A stretch of DNA of 64,000 nt, taken from NCBI GenBank assembly GCA_041390025.1, contig JAWKQR010000014.1, positions 79,889 to 143,888 of the forward strand, read 5' to 3'. Origin of the DNA: JBFFMO01 sp041390025. Lineage in GTDB: Bacteria > Myxococcota_A > Bradymonadia > Bradymonadales > Bradymonadaceae. Position 1 is the stretch's first letter. The number at the start of each line of letters is the position of its first letter. Made by a program: the position numbers and the translations under genes. Shown piece after piece: positions 19,392 through 30,519 of the stretch. The notes beneath the pieces were generated by a model. The model saw only the letters and a program-made list of their open reading frames with translations. It was not told where the DNA came from and made no database searches.

Positions 19392-21885
19392 TGAAGAACT
19401 CCACGACGGCGTCACGTGCTCGGCCACCTTCGAGCGAGGTTGGGTCAAACAGGAATGCATGGTTGCTGATCAGCGGCGTGTAGACCTGCAGAGGCACGCC
19501 CGAGCGCTCGGACAGCGAGCGTGACGACGCGTTGGGCACGACGACGTCCCCTTCGGCCATCTGGATGATGACGCGCTTCTTGGGGAAGGTCTTGATCGTC
19601 CCGTCAGGTGCCTCGTATTCGTGCTGCCGCGTCGTCGCGTGGTGAATGACGTTCAGCGGGTCGACTGGGTCGAGCAACCACCGAAGTCCAGTCTCGAACT
19701 CGAAGTACTCGTCGGTGCCCTCGGTGATGTCGCGTTCTTCCAAAACGTTGGCCAACGCGGTTTCAAACGAACCGGAAGTCGTCAGCAGCTGGAAGAAGTT
19801 TGCGCCCGCGACGTTGAGGGCAAACGATTCGATGTCGGGTTCCACGCCGGCCAAGATCGCGCCCATGATGCCGCCGAGGCTCATCCCGAGGTACACCACG
19901 TCTTGGTCATCGAGCACGTAACCGCCCGACAACGCCGCCCAATCGACGCTGCGAATCACGCGCAACGACTGACACAGGTCGACGACCGATTGCGCAAAAT
20001 GGTCCGGAGCCGAGGCGATGTCCTCGACGTCCACGAACTTCGCTCCGCTAACGGCCGGCCAGACGGGCCCGTTGGGAAACGGGCTCGCGACCGATTCCAA
20101 TTCACCCTTTGAGCCGTCCGCAAAAATGCACTGCCCAAGCTCGTCGCACGTCGCGGCACCTTTGCAATCGAGGTCCTGCGTGCATGGCGTGCGCTCGCCG
20201 TGGAATGGGAAGTCCATCGAGAACACCGCGTAGCCCTCTTGGGCCAGCCGATTTGCGATCATGTAGGCGAGCTCGCGGCTGGTGAACAGTCCGTGTCCAA
20301 AGAGCACGACGGGAATCGGCACGCCCGGTTGGGCGGACTCGGGAATCGTTAGCACGAATGGCGTCGAGCCGAGCACGGTAGCGCCGTCGGTACGAAACGC
20401 GTTCGTCGCGGGGTCGAGGTGATCGAGGATCGTCATGTCGCCGCTGACGATCGTTTGCACGTCACGCATGATGATGGGCAGCCCGCGCTCGTTGGGCGAC
20501 TTGTTGATGGTGTTTTGCACCTGCGCCGGGATGTCCTTTTGGTACAGCTCGTTGCGCAGGCCATTCAGGTAGGTCACGGCCGACACCGTCGTAAACGGGA
20601 TGGCCGCGGTGATGGACTCCCGGAAGATGCCGCGGTCTTCGAGCGCGTCGAGCACCGGCGCCATCTGAGCACGCACGGGCTCAAGCTGCGCCGCGGATTC
20701 ATCGTCGAGCACGCCGACCTGTGCCTTGCCGTCGACCAACAGCGACGCGCGCAACCTCAGCAAAGCTGCCAGCGGCTGCGATTCGGCGAGCACACCGCCG
20801 ACGGTCACACCCGAGATCACCGCGACGTGGAACGTGCCGTCTTCGAGGGCTAGTCGGGGCTTGATGAAGATCGTGTGCCCATCGTTCAGGACACCGCGCG
20901 TCACGTCGACCACCTCGACCACTGCGCCGTCTTGCTCGGCAAACAGCCGTACGGTGTCGGCATTGACCGAAGCGACGTCCACGGCCGCTGTGGTCTTGGC
21001 GATGATCGCGCCCGACGTCGAAAAACCTTGGTGACGGTTGTATTGGTCCTTGAGCGCCTGTGTGGTCGCATCGTCTTCGTCGTCTTGAGGCACCTCAACA
21101 AAACCCGTCATCACGTCGCGCAAAATGTCGTTGGGGATGGGAATCTGCGACGCATCGGGGTCAAACCACACCGCGGGCCGATTCGTGGTCGTAAACTCGC
21201 CGACCACGGCCACTTGTTCTTTGACAAACCCGCGCAGCGCCATCACGTCAAAGAGTTCTTGGTAGTCGATACGGATCTCTTCCAACGCTTCGGCGACTTC
21301 CTTTTTTTGTTCCCGGGATTCACCCGGAACCGCCGAAGGATGCTCGGTCAGCGGCGAGTCTGAACGCACAAAATAGAACGCCGGGTCGGCGATGACGGGT
21401 TCACCGTCTTGGCCCAGCGCACCGTTGTCGTAGCCGACTAGACCGTAGACATAGGTCTGGCCCGGCTCCCAGCTTGTACCCAATCCGTTCTCGACCGGGA
21501 GACCTGTGACACGGATGGTGTCGGTGTTTGTGACCTCGACTTCGACGTTGACCGAAGCCCGGGTTTCCTTGTTCGTCACGAGCACGGCGGCCGGCACGGT
21601 TCCATCGGCCAAGGCACCCGATGTTGGGATGACCAGGGTCGATTGCAAGGGATACCCATCCAGGAAGTTGAGGTAACCTCGAAACTCGCGCTCCGCGTCC
21701 GAGATGTCCCCATCGACCGGAAGATCAAGACGGCCCTGTGAATTGTCGCGCACTAGATTCGTCGGAGTCGGAAGCACCCCGGTCGCCGGATTCCACAACG
21801 CGCGCACCGCGGGTCGTTGCGGTTGAGTGGTGATGTCGGGCGCACACGCGGCCAAAAAGGCGGTAAGTATGACAAGACGACGCAT
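19381..21885 (-). CDS. Lipoprotein alpha/beta-hydrolase, virulence-factor-lipase type
   Basis: 834 residues with a lipoprotein signal (MRRLVILTAFLAAC). The N-terminal half is an Ig/beta-rich region with NPATGVLPTPTNLVRDN, in the style of the bacterial virulence-factor lipase N-terminal domain. The C-terminal half is an alpha/beta hydrolase: VVLFGHGLFTSRELAY (oxyanion HG), nucleophile elbow YLGMSLGGIMGA (GxSxG) and a C-terminal HAFLF His. A small Cys-rich loop (CTQDLDCKGAATCDELGQC) sits in the hydrolase domain. I start at ATG 21885, preceded by GGAG; the frame runs upstream but without a signal. It overlaps the FadL gene, suggesting a surface lipase or esterase that feeds the porin. Confidence 0.87.
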   Translation of the reverse strand: MRRLVILTAFLAACAPDITTQPQRPAVRALWNPATGVLPTPTNLVRDNSQGRLDLPVDGDISDAEREFRGYLNFLDGYPLQSTLVIPTSGALADGTVPAAVLVTNKETRASVNVEVEVTNTDTIRVTGLPVENGLGTSWEPGQTYVYGLVGYDNGALGQDGEPVIADPAFYFVRSDSPLTEHPSAVPGESREQKKEVAEALEEIRIDYQELFDVMALRGFVKEQVAVVGEFTTTNRPAVWFDPDASQIPIPNDILRDVMTGFVEVPQDDEDDATTQALKDQYNRHQGFSTSGAIIAKTTAAVDVASVNADTVRLFAEQDGAVVEVVDVTRGVLNDGHTIFIKPRLALEDGTFHVAVISGVTVGGVLAESQPLAALLRLRASLLVDGKAQVGVLDDESAAQLEPVRAQMAPVLDALEDRGIFRESITAAIPFTTVSAVTYLNGLRNELYQKDIPAQVQNTINKSPNERGLPIIMRDVQTIVSGDMTILDHLDPATNAFRTDGATVLGSTPFVLTIPESAQPGVPIPVVLFGHGLFTSRELAYMIANRLAQEGYAVFSMDFPFHGERTPCTQDLDCKGAATCDELGQCIFADGSKGELESVASPFPNGPVWPAVSGAKFVDVEDIASAPDHFAQSVVDLCQSLRVIRSVDWAALSGGYVLDDQDVVYLGMSLGGIMGAILAGVEPDIESFALNVAGANFFQLLTTSGSFETALANVLEERDITEGTDEYFEFETGLRWLLDPVDPLNVIHHATTRQHEYEAPDGTIKTFPKKRVIIQMAEGDVVVPNASSRSLSERSGVPLQVYTPLISNHAFLFDPTSLEGGRARDAVVEFFNAR

Positions 21886-21967
21886 GGCGGCTCCGATACG
21901 ATGCTTGGGCAAAGGCGCGGGCAACCTACAAAATCGCGGCATCCGCGGCAATGCCTTGAGGCTGACG

Positions 21968-22633
21968 ATGGCTGACATTCTGAAGAACGTGCTGGCTGTG
22001 CTCTTGGTGGTGGGGTGGATGGGTTGCGCCTCGACCGCCAACCCGGTCATCTCGGATGCTGGAGATTTGCGTGACGCGCAATTCGATGCGCCCATCGATT
22101 TCTGGAAGATCGACTACAACCGGTTGCAAGCCGCATGTTTCTTTGCCTCGAACGATGCCCGTCGAGCCAACGGGGCAAGCACACTCGCCTACGACGCGCG
22201 GCTTGAAGCGGCCGCAGCGAACTATGCGCGCGAGATGTCGCGTGGGCACTTTGTGGCGCACGTGCATCCGTCCAACGCCAAACTGCGCGAACCCGGTGAC
22301 CGTGTGCGGGCGCAAGGCGTCCCCAACCCGTTTACCGCCGAGAACATCGCCTTGGTGCAAGGTTATCCCGTGCCCGACCGAACGCCTGTCTTCGTCCGCA
22401 AAGGCGGATTTTCGTTGACCGCAGATGGTCCTGTCATCGGCCCGCACACGTATAAATCCTTGGCCGAATCCGTGGTCGAGGGTTGGATGAATTCACCCGG
22501 CCATCGCAAGAATCTTCTGTCGCCCGACGCGCTTCAGCTGGGCTGTGGGGCCGCGCTGACGTCTCAAGGTGAGATGCCGATGATGCTTTTTGTTCAAAAT
22601 TTCCAGCTCTTTGAAGCCATTTCTGAGAAATGA
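21968..22633 (+). CDS. CAP/SCP-domain lipoprotein
   Basis: 221 residues with a lipoprotein signal (MADILKNVLAVLLVVGWMGC). The mature part is a CAP (SCP/Tpx-1/PR-1) domain: NDARRANGASTLAYDARLEAAAANYA, HFVAHVHP, the AENIAL motif, and VVEGWMNSPGHRKNLL near the end. The conserved His, Glu and second His are present. Bacterial CAP proteins are envelope proteins of mostly unknown biochemical role. I use the ATG at 21968, which opens the signal peptide. It is divergent from the lipase gene and lies 79 bases ahead of the Ser/Thr kinase on the same strand. Confidence 0.9.
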   Translation: MADILKNVLAVLLVVGWMGCASTANPVISDAGDLRDAQFDAPIDFWKIDYNRLQAACFFASNDARRANGASTLAYDARLEAAAANYAREMSRGHFVAHVHPSNAKLREPGDRVRAQGVPNPFTAENIALVQGYPVPDRTPVFVRKGGFSLTADGPVIGPHTYKSLAESVVEGWMNSPGHRKNLLSPDALQLGCGAALTSQGEMPMMLFVQNFQLFEAISEK

Positions 22634-22675
22634 CGGGTTGTTTGTGGGTATTCCCACGGGGCTGGGTCTGCTATC

Positions 22676-22690
22676 TTTTGTCTGACAAAA
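22676..22690. promoter_or_regulatory. Dyad upstream of the Ser/Thr kinase gene
   Basis: TTTTGTC-T-GACAAAA is a perfect 7+7 inverted repeat in the 79-base gap before the kinase start at 22713. It could be an operator or a weak RNA hairpin. No binding protein can be named from the window. Confidence 0.3.
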
Positions 22691-22712
22691 ATGGTCCAGC
22701 TCACAGGTAGCT

Positions 22713-24737
22713 ATGTCGAACGACGACGATTTCGACGACACGCAGATGGTCAGCAGCTTCGATCAAACCGAAGTTGCATCGGGCCACATGTTTTCGATCG
22801 CGCGACCCCAAGACGACGGGGATTTGGTCGATAGTACGGAACGGTTCGACCCCAATTTCACGGGGATGCTCGAGCCGACCGACCGAGCGCCGGGCTCTAT
22901 CTTGCGTAAAGCCGGCCCGACGCTTCAGTTTCACGACGACGACGGCCTCGACGAAGACAGCGATGCGTTCTCGCAGACCAACGTGGCCCCGATCACGGCG
23001 GATGACTTGGATGCGGTGGCGATCGGCAGCGCAATCGACGGGCGTTTCCGGATCACGGGTGTGCTCGGCGAAGGCGGCATGGGCAAGGTTTATCAAGGGA
23101 TTCAGACCTCGATTAACCGTGAAGTTGCCATCAAGGTCGTGCGACCCGAGTTCGCCAAAGACCCCGAACTGCGGGCACGCTTTGAACGGGAAGCCCGCCT
23201 GATCTCGAGCTTCTCGCACCCCAACATCGTGCGTTTGGTCGACTACGGCGAATCGGCAGGGCGCTTGTACTTGGCGATGGAATTCGTCAACGGACGTCCC
23301 ACGTCGCACCTGTTTGGGAAAAAGCAGATCCACCCGCGTTATGCGCTCGACATGACCCGACAGGTATCGTCGGCGTTGATCGAAGCCCACGCCAAAGGTG
23401 TGGTTCACCGCGATCTCAAGCCCGACAACATTTTGGTGACCCGCATCGCCGATGGCACGGTGCAGTACAAGGTGCTCGACTTCGGCGTCGCACGCACGAG
23501 CGCATCGGACTTGACCGCCGTCGGCAGTGTCTGTGGAACCCCTCAATACATGGCGCCCGAACAAGCGCGTGGCCAAACCGTGACGCCGGCCTCCGACATC
23601 TACGCCGTCGGTGCGATGTTGTTCGAGGTCCTGTGTGGGCGGCTCCCATTCGTGGGTTCGTCGCCGGTGAAGCTCATGATCATGCATGTGCAAGATCCCA
23701 TCCCCGACATCCGCACCCTCGCGCCGCATGTGCCCCAAGACGTCGCGGAGCTGGTGATGTCCATGATGGCCAAGAATCCGCACGAGCGCCCGGGCAGTTG
23801 CGAACAGGTCTGTGAACGCATCGACCTCATCAACGCTCGCCACGGCTGGACCTCGGTGATTCGCGTACCTGCAGGCCCGCTGAGCGAGACCACCGCTGGT
23901 TGGGAAGTTGATCCGGCCGAGGAAGCGCGCCGCAATTCGATGGCGCACACGGTCGACGAGGACTCGCACTGGCTCTCAAGCGGGGCTGGAATTGACGAGT
24001 CGTTCAGCAGCAATCAGGCACCACCGCCCAAACCAGACCTGTCGTCACGCGATTTCAGCAACGCGGTTTTGGACCTGCCCGAGCGTTCCGAGCCCATCGT
24101 GCAACCCACGCCGGCGCCCGTTGCACCAACCACCCCAGCACCGCATCTTCCAGCCCCGATGTACGCTGACCCCACATTGACCGTCGAACGCGAAGCGCCG
24201 CGCGTCTACACGCCGCCGACGGCTGCACCTGTGCACACCCCGCGAAGCTCGGCATCGGTCAACCCGTCGAAGGTCAACACGATCCTGACCATCGCCCTAG
24301 GTGTGTTGGTCGTGATCACGCTCACGGTGGGCTTTTTTGTCATCGTCAAACCCAAGCTCGGTGCCGGATCAGCGGGGTCCGCGATCGAGGCCACGGGCGT
24401 CGCGAAACCGGTGTTCGAGCAGATCGCCGACGGCGGATGGGAGATTGGCCCCATCGTCGCGAGCAGCATCGACACCGTTGAGGTCCAGAGCGGTCGCGTG
24501 AAGCGAGACGGCGTTCAGGTTTCCGTCAGTGTCTACACGTTCCCTGATGCCAAGCAGATCCGACAGCAGTTTGACGGCGTCTTTTTGCCCAACATGGCCT
24601 ACATGAAGGACTTGGTGATGGTGCGTGTGGATCCACCAAGCGACGGAACCGTGACCCAAGCAGACGTCGAGCAGGTCACCGGTTTTGCGGCCAAGGCGAT
24701 GCCGGGCGGTGAGTTTTCGATCACAACAACCCGCTAA
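22713..24737 (+). CDS. Membrane-anchored Ser/Thr protein kinase (PknB-type)
   Basis: 674 residues. An acidic N-terminal region of ~110 residues precedes a complete kinase domain: GEGGMGKVYQG (~119-129), VAIK (Lys141), VHRDLKPDN (Asp234), LDFGVA (DFG ~256), APEQ (~281), SDIYAVG. A Pro/Ala-rich linker leads to one membrane helix (ILTIALGVLVVITLTVGFFVI, ~524-544) and an extracytoplasmic domain of ~125 residues with no PASTA repeats, probably a sensor. All catalytic residues are present, so it should be active. It is intact here and served as the reference for the frameshifted kinase at 2.8-4.6 kb. A strong bidirectional terminator follows. Confidence 0.94.
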   Translation: MSNDDDFDDTQMVSSFDQTEVASGHMFSIARPQDDGDLVDSTERFDPNFTGMLEPTDRAPGSILRKAGPTLQFHDDDGLDEDSDAFSQTNVAPITADDLDAVAIGSAIDGRFRITGVLGEGGMGKVYQGIQTSINREVAIKVVRPEFAKDPELRARFEREARLISSFSHPNIVRLVDYGESAGRLYLAMEFVNGRPTSHLFGKKQIHPRYALDMTRQVSSALIEAHAKGVVHRDLKPDNILVTRIADGTVQYKVLDFGVARTSASDLTAVGSVCGTPQYMAPEQARGQTVTPASDIYAVGAMLFEVLCGRLPFVGSSPVKLMIMHVQDPIPDIRTLAPHVPQDVAELVMSMMAKNPHERPGSCEQVCERIDLINARHGWTSVIRVPAGPLSETTAGWEVDPAEEARRNSMAHTVDEDSHWLSSGAGIDESFSSNQAPPPKPDLSSRDFSNAVLDLPERSEPIVQPTPAPVAPTTPAPHLPAPMYADPTLTVEREAPRVYTPPTAAPVHTPRSSASVNPSKVNTILTIALGVLVVITLTVGFFVIVKPKLGAGSAGSAIEATGVAKPVFEQIADGGWEIGPIVASSIDTVEVQSGRVKRDGVQVSVSVYTFPDAKQIRQQFDGVFLPNMAYMKDLVMVRVDPPSDGTVTQADVEQVTGFAAKAMPGGEFSITTTR

Positions 24738-24756
24738 GTTGAGCCGGCAAAAACGA

Positions 24757-24786
24757 AAAAGCCGCTGCGAACAGCGGCTTTTTTTG
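24757..24786. terminator. Bidirectional rho-independent terminator
   Basis: AAGCCGCTG-CGAA-CAGCGGCTT hairpin with a run of T downstream on the plus strand and a run of A upstream, so it works both ways. It lies between convergent genes: the kinase (plus) and the ATP synthase operon (minus, last gene atpC). Confidence 0.9.
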
Positions 24787-24799
24787 TTCTTGAGGGAGA

Positions 24800-25252
24800 T
24801 TACTCTTCGCCCTGAGACATCGCCAAACGGGTGCGGGCGCGCTTGAGCGCTTCCTGATGACGAATCATAACGTCTTCCTCGACGGTCTCGGTCTTGGAAC
24901 GCTCTTCGAACTGAAGCAGTTCTTTCTCGGCAAGCTCGATGGCTTGACGTGCTTCCGCTGCGTCGATCTCGTCGTAACCATCACACGCTTCTGTCATGAC
25001 CGTGATCTTGTTGGGCAGGACTTCAACGAAGCCACCGTCCACAAAGAACTTTCGTTCACGTTCGGTCGTGCCGCCCTTGCTGACGAACCCGCGCACGACC
25101 ATTTGGCCGATCCCAAGTCCCGACAGCAACGGAAGGTGGCCTGGGAGAATGCCCATTTGACCTTCCGAACCGGGCAAAATGACCTCTTCGGCTTCGCCGG
25201 AGATGACCGCCCGTTCGGGTGTCACGACTTCAATTGTCAATGTCTCTGCCAT
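24800..25252 (-). CDS. atpC: F1F0 ATP synthase subunit epsilon
   Basis: 150 residues, last gene of the operon. N-terminal beta-sandwich with MAETLTIEVVTPERAVISGEA, ILPGSEGQMGILPGHLPLLS and FFVDGGFVEVLPNKITVMTE; then the two-helix C-terminal domain (IDAAEARQAIELAEKEL) that can extend to inhibit ATP hydrolysis. About 15 residues longer than E. coli epsilon, the excess being in the C-terminal helices. It starts 15 bases after the atpD stop. Confidence 0.96.
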   Translation of the reverse strand: MAETLTIEVVTPERAVISGEAEEVILPGSEGQMGILPGHLPLLSGLGIGQMVVRGFVSKGGTTERERKFFVDGGFVEVLPNKITVMTEACDGYDEIDAAEARQAIELAEKELLQFEERSKTETVEEDVMIRHQEALKRARTRLAMSQGEE

Positions 25253-25267
25253 GACCGTTCCTTCGGA

Positions 25268-26863
<1,596 letters not shown>

Positions 26864-26901
26864 GTTTATCTCGCTTCAAAAAATCAGAGTTCGTTTAAAC
26901 T

Positions 26902-27783
26902 TTAGCCCTTGAGCGCTTCAGCGCCGGAGACAATCTCGACCAGTTCTTTGGTGATGTAGGCCTGACGCGCACGGTTGTACTGCAGGGTCAGAGCCGAAAT
27001 CATCTCTTTCGCGTTGGTGGTCGCGCTATCCATGGCCGACATACGCGCAGCGTGTTCGCTGGCTTCGGCCTCAAGCAGCGCTCGCAGGACTTGCACTTCG
27101 ATGTTCGCGGGCAGCAATCGTTCAAGCAACGAGTCCTCGTCGGGCTCAAAGATGTACTCGCTGGCCGCCAAATCCGCCGCCGGTGCTGCAGCGAGGTCAT
27201 CAAGACTCAACGGCAGAAGCTGGTGGATGTTGGTGTTGTACGCAATCGCCGAGACGAATTCGTTGTAGATGATGTAGACGCGGTCGTACTCACCGGCGAC
27301 GAAGTTCTCGATGGCGTCTTGGGCAATCTTCTTCGCCTTGGCGTAGCTGATGTTGCCGATGACGTCGGTGTAATTGCGCGCCACTTTCGTGTCGCGTGTG
27401 CGGTAGAACACGTCGCCTTTGCGGCCGACCGTCGCAAGATGCACTTCCACACCCGCGGCAGCTTGCTCGCGCAGGAATCGCGCCAATGTACGAAACACAT
27501 TGGCGTTGAAACCGGCACACAAACCACGGTTGCTCGTCACCACGATCACCAGCGCTTTGCTTGGCAGCTCGTTGACCTGCAGCAATGGGTGGGTGGCGTC
27601 TTGCACGCGACCGGCCACGCTTGAAATCACGAGGTCCATCTTCAATGCGTAGGGACGTGCCTGCTCGGCGCGCTCCTGAGCACGACGCAGCTTGGCCGCC
27701 GACACCATCTTCATGGCGCTGGTGATCTTCTGCGTGTTCTTGACCGACGCGATACGCGTGCGGATGTCCTTCAAATTCGGCAT
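26902..27783 (-). CDS. atpG: F1F0 ATP synthase subunit gamma
   Basis: 293 residues, normal length. The central rotor shaft: N-terminal helix MPNLKDIRTRIASVKNTQKI with TSAMKMVSAAKLRRAQ, the Rossmann-like middle (LVIVVTSNRGLCAGFNANV), and C-terminal helix with NAKEMISALTLQYNRARQA. It sits between atpA and atpD in the standard order. Both coiled-coil ends and the conserved GLCAGFN are intact. Confidence 0.96.
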   Translation of the reverse strand: MPNLKDIRTRIASVKNTQKITSAMKMVSAAKLRRAQERAEQARPYALKMDLVISSVAGRVQDATHPLLQVNELPSKALVIVVTSNRGLCAGFNANVFRTLARFLREQAAAGVEVHLATVGRKGDVFYRTRDTKVARNYTDVIGNISYAKAKKIAQDAIENFVAGEYDRVYIIYNEFVSAIAYNTNIHQLLPLSLDDLAAAPAADLAASEYIFEPDEDSLLERLLPANIEVQVLRALLEAEASEHAARMSAMDSATTNAKEMISALTLQYNRARQAYITKELVEIVSGAEALKG

Positions 27784-27796
27784 GGATTACTCCGGA

Positions 27797-29356
27797 TCAC
27801 TCAGCAGCAGCAGCCTGCTTGCGATCGGCCTTAAATTCTTTGGTGAACTGCTCAAGCATCTTCATGGCAGCGGCGGTGGTTTCGGACTGACCTTCCTGGC
27901 CCGCTTTCTTTCCGAAGTTTCCGTCCGCCTTGATCTTGCCCCAGAAGCCTTTGTCTTTGGTCTCGACGTACTGGTACATGCCCTGCTCGTAGTCACGAAG
28001 TTCGTCAACTTCGAGCTGGACGATGAAGCCTGCGTTCGCGGCAAAAATCAGAAGGATCTGCTTGGCCACGTCCAAAGGCGCGTACTGCGCTTGTTTCAAG
28101 ATCTCCACGAGGCGTTCGCCCTTGGCGAGCTGAAGCTGAGTGGCCTTGTCGAGGTCGGACGCAAACTGAGCAAACGCTTCAAGTTCACGGAACTGAGCGA
28201 GGTCGAGCTTCAGGGTACCAGCGACGTTTTTCATCGCCTTGATCTGAGCAGCACCACCGACGCGCGACACCGAGATACCCACGTTAATCGCGGGCCGAAC
28301 ACCGGCGTAGAACAAGTCGGACTCGAGGAAGATCTGACCATCCGTAATCGAGATCACGTTGGTCGGGATGTACGCCGAAACGTCGCCAGCCTGTGTCTCG
28401 ATGACGGGAAGCGCCGTCAAGCTGCCTGCGCCCAATTCGTCGGACATCTTCGCAGCACGCTCAAGCAAGCGGCTGTGGATGAAGAAAACATCGCCGGGGT
28501 AAGCTTCGCGGCCGGGTGGACGACGAAGGAGCAGCGACAACTGACGGTAGGCCACAGCCTGTTTGGACAAGTCGTCGTAGATGATCAGCGCGTGCTGACC
28601 ATTGTCTCGGAAGTACTCACCCAGCGTCACACCCGTGTAAGGCGCGAGGAACTGAAGCGGTGCCGACTCCGATGCCGTGGCGTTGACGACGGTCGTGTAT
28701 TCCATCGCGCCATGCTGACGAAGCTTCTCGACCACCTGAGCCACGGTCGACTCTTTCTGGCCGACAGCGACGTAGATGCACTTCACGTTGTTTTCTTTCT
28801 GGTTGATGATCGTGTCGATGGCGACAGCGGTCTTACCCGTCTGGCGGTCACCAATGATCAGCTCGCGCTGACCACGACCAATGGGAACCATCGAGTCAAT
28901 GGCTTTCAAGCCCGTCTGGAGCGGTTCGTGAACCGACTTACGGGCGATGATGCCGGGAGCCTTGACTTCGATACGACGGCGCTCCGTCGATTCGATGGGG
29001 CCCTTGCCGTCCACAGGCTGACCCAACGCGTTGACCACGCGGCCAAGCAATTCGGGTCCCACCGGAACGTCGACGATTCGCGCGGTACGTTTGACCGTGT
29101 CGCCTTCGACGATCGCGCTGTCGTTGCCCAACAAAGCTGCACCGACATTGTCTTCTTCGAGGTTGAGAACCATTCCGAAAACGTTGTGGGGAAACTCCAG
29201 GAGCTCGCCGGCCATTGCCGATTCAAGACCGTAAATGCGAGCGATACCGTCGCCCACGGAGATCACGCGGCCCGTCTCACTGACTTCGACGCGTTTGTCG
29301 TAGTTCTCGATCTGGTTCTTAATGATCGAGCTAATCTCTGCGATATTGATAGCCAT
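27797..29356 (-). CDS. atpA: F1F0 ATP synthase subunit alpha
   Basis: 519 residues. Regulatory nucleotide-binding subunit of F1: N-terminal delta-binding helix, beta-barrel (VISVGDGIARIYGLESAMAGELLEF), P-loop GDRQTGKTAVAIDTI, PYTGVTLGEYFRDNGQHALI, and the signature PAINVGISVSRVGGAAQIKAM. The C-terminal helical domain carries a basic, Ala-rich tail slightly longer than usual. It follows atpH by 24 bases. Confidence 0.97.
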   Translation of the reverse strand: MAINIAEISSIIKNQIENYDKRVEVSETGRVISVGDGIARIYGLESAMAGELLEFPHNVFGMVLNLEEDNVGAALLGNDSAIVEGDTVKRTARIVDVPVGPELLGRVVNALGQPVDGKGPIESTERRRIEVKAPGIIARKSVHEPLQTGLKAIDSMVPIGRGQRELIIGDRQTGKTAVAIDTIINQKENNVKCIYVAVGQKESTVAQVVEKLRQHGAMEYTTVVNATASESAPLQFLAPYTGVTLGEYFRDNGQHALIIYDDLSKQAVAYRQLSLLLRRPPGREAYPGDVFFIHSRLLERAAKMSDELGAGSLTALPVIETQAGDVSAYIPTNVISITDGQIFLESDLFYAGVRPAINVGISVSRVGGAAQIKAMKNVAGTLKLDLAQFRELEAFAQFASDLDKATQLQLAKGERLVEILKQAQYAPLDVAKQILLIFAANAGFIVQLEVDELRDYEQGMYQYVETKDKGFWGKIKADGNFGKKAGQEGQSETTAAAMKMLEQFTKEFKADRKQAAAAE

Positions 29357-29380
29357 CTCAATGCCTCGATGAGGTGGTGA

Positions 29381-29920
29381 TTACACTTCTTCCAAAATTG
29401 ATTGTCGCAGCGAGCTGAGCTGCGTGCGCAACGAACCGTCGAGCACCATGTCGCCAATGCGCGTGGTCGCACCGCCGATCAGCGCTGCGTCGACTTCCGT
29501 CTTCAGAATGACTTTCTTGCCCGTCATCGAGACCAGAGCGGCCTTGATGCTTTCAACCTGAGCAGCGTCGAGGCTCGTGGCGGTGGTCACCGTCGCGCGC
29601 ACGTTGCCGTCATGAAGATCGACCTGTTTGTCGAGTTGATTCGCGATGTCTGCGATGTCTTTGATCCGGTCTTTGTCGACCAACAACAGAGTCAGGTTGG
29701 TCGTCATCACATCCCAACCCTGCTTCTGCGCGATGGCGCGGATCACGGCGCGACGTTCGTCGACGCTGACGCCCGGATTGGCGACGATGGCGCGAAACTC
29801 CGCGCTCTGCTCGTAGACGTCGGCGAGTTCACGCAACTGGCCCTGAAGGGTCTTGTAGTTGCCGCGCTCGATCCCGATTTCCAGGAAAGCCTTGGCGTAG
29901 CGTTTTGATGCTGCGTTCAT
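29381..29920 (-). CDS. atpH: F1F0 ATP synthase subunit delta
   Basis: 179 residues. Peripheral-stalk connector between the alpha N-termini and the b subunits: N-terminal six-helix domain (MNAASKRYAKAFLEIG), C-terminal part with VDAALIGGATTRIGDMVLDGSLRTQLSSL, the conserved delta signature. Order and spacing fit the operon (16 bases after atpF). Confidence 0.95.
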   Translation of the reverse strand: MNAASKRYAKAFLEIGIERGNYKTLQGQLRELADVYEQSAEFRAIVANPGVSVDERRAVIRAIAQKQGWDVMTTNLTLLLVDKDRIKDIADIANQLDKQVDLHDGNVRATVTTATSLDAAQVESIKAALVSMTGKKVILKTEVDAALIGGATTRIGDMVLDGSLRTQLSSLRQSILEEV

Positions 29921-29935
29921 CTTCAGTCCTAAATA

Positions 29936-30508
29936 TCAGGCGACGGATTTCATCGATTTGAGGTCGTTTACGAAACCATCGACGAGCGCGTGTTGAGCCT
30001 TGTCGTCGAGCTTCTCTTTGACGCGGGTCTCGGCTAGGTTCAGCGCCATGTCCACGGCTTGCTCTTCGATCGCACGGACGGCTTTTCGAAGTTCCTGCTG
30101 AATCACAAGCTCGGCGTCCGAGCGCATCTTCTCGACCTGACGTTTCGCATCGTCCACCAGTCGATTTTTCTCGGCCTCGCCTTGCGCGTGGTAGTCGTCC
30201 ATCAACTGTTTGCGCTCCGCATCCAGTGCGTCCAACCGCTGCGAATATTCACTGAGCTTCGCTTCGGCGGCTTCGCGCAACCGTTTGGCCTCGTTCAAGT
30301 CCGCGGTGAGCTTGTCGCGACGGTCGTCGAACATGCCACGCAGACCCGGGCCCGCGTATTTTGCGATCAGACCCACAAAGATGATGAGATTGATCATGGA
30401 AGCAACCCAGTGCCCCCATGGGAAACCTTCTCCGTGCCCACCTGCCGCGAAAGCAGGTGTTGCCGCGAGGAAGGTCGCGAGTGCGATCAACGAAGATGTT
30501 GTTCTCAT
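29936..30508 (-). CDS. atpF: F1F0 ATP synthase subunit b (signal-peptide form)
   Basis: 190 residues. It begins with what looks like a cleavable signal (MRTTSSLIALATFLAATPAFA), then the membrane helix (WVASMINLIIFVGLIAKYAG), then a long amphipathic, charged coiled-coil stalk. Leader-bearing b subunits are known in delta-proteobacteria-like groups. Together with the preceding b' gene it implies a b/b' heterodimer stator. Confidence 0.92.
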   Translation of the reverse strand: MRTTSSLIALATFLAATPAFAAGGHGEGFPWGHWVASMINLIIFVGLIAKYAGPGLRGMFDDRRDKLTADLNEAKRLREAAEAKLSEYSQRLDALDAERKQLMDDYHAQGEAEKNRLVDDAKRQVEKMRSDAELVIQQELRKAVRAIEEQAVDMALNLAETRVKEKLDDKAQHALVDGFVNDLKSMKSVA

Positions 30509-30519
30509 CGGGTCTCCTC

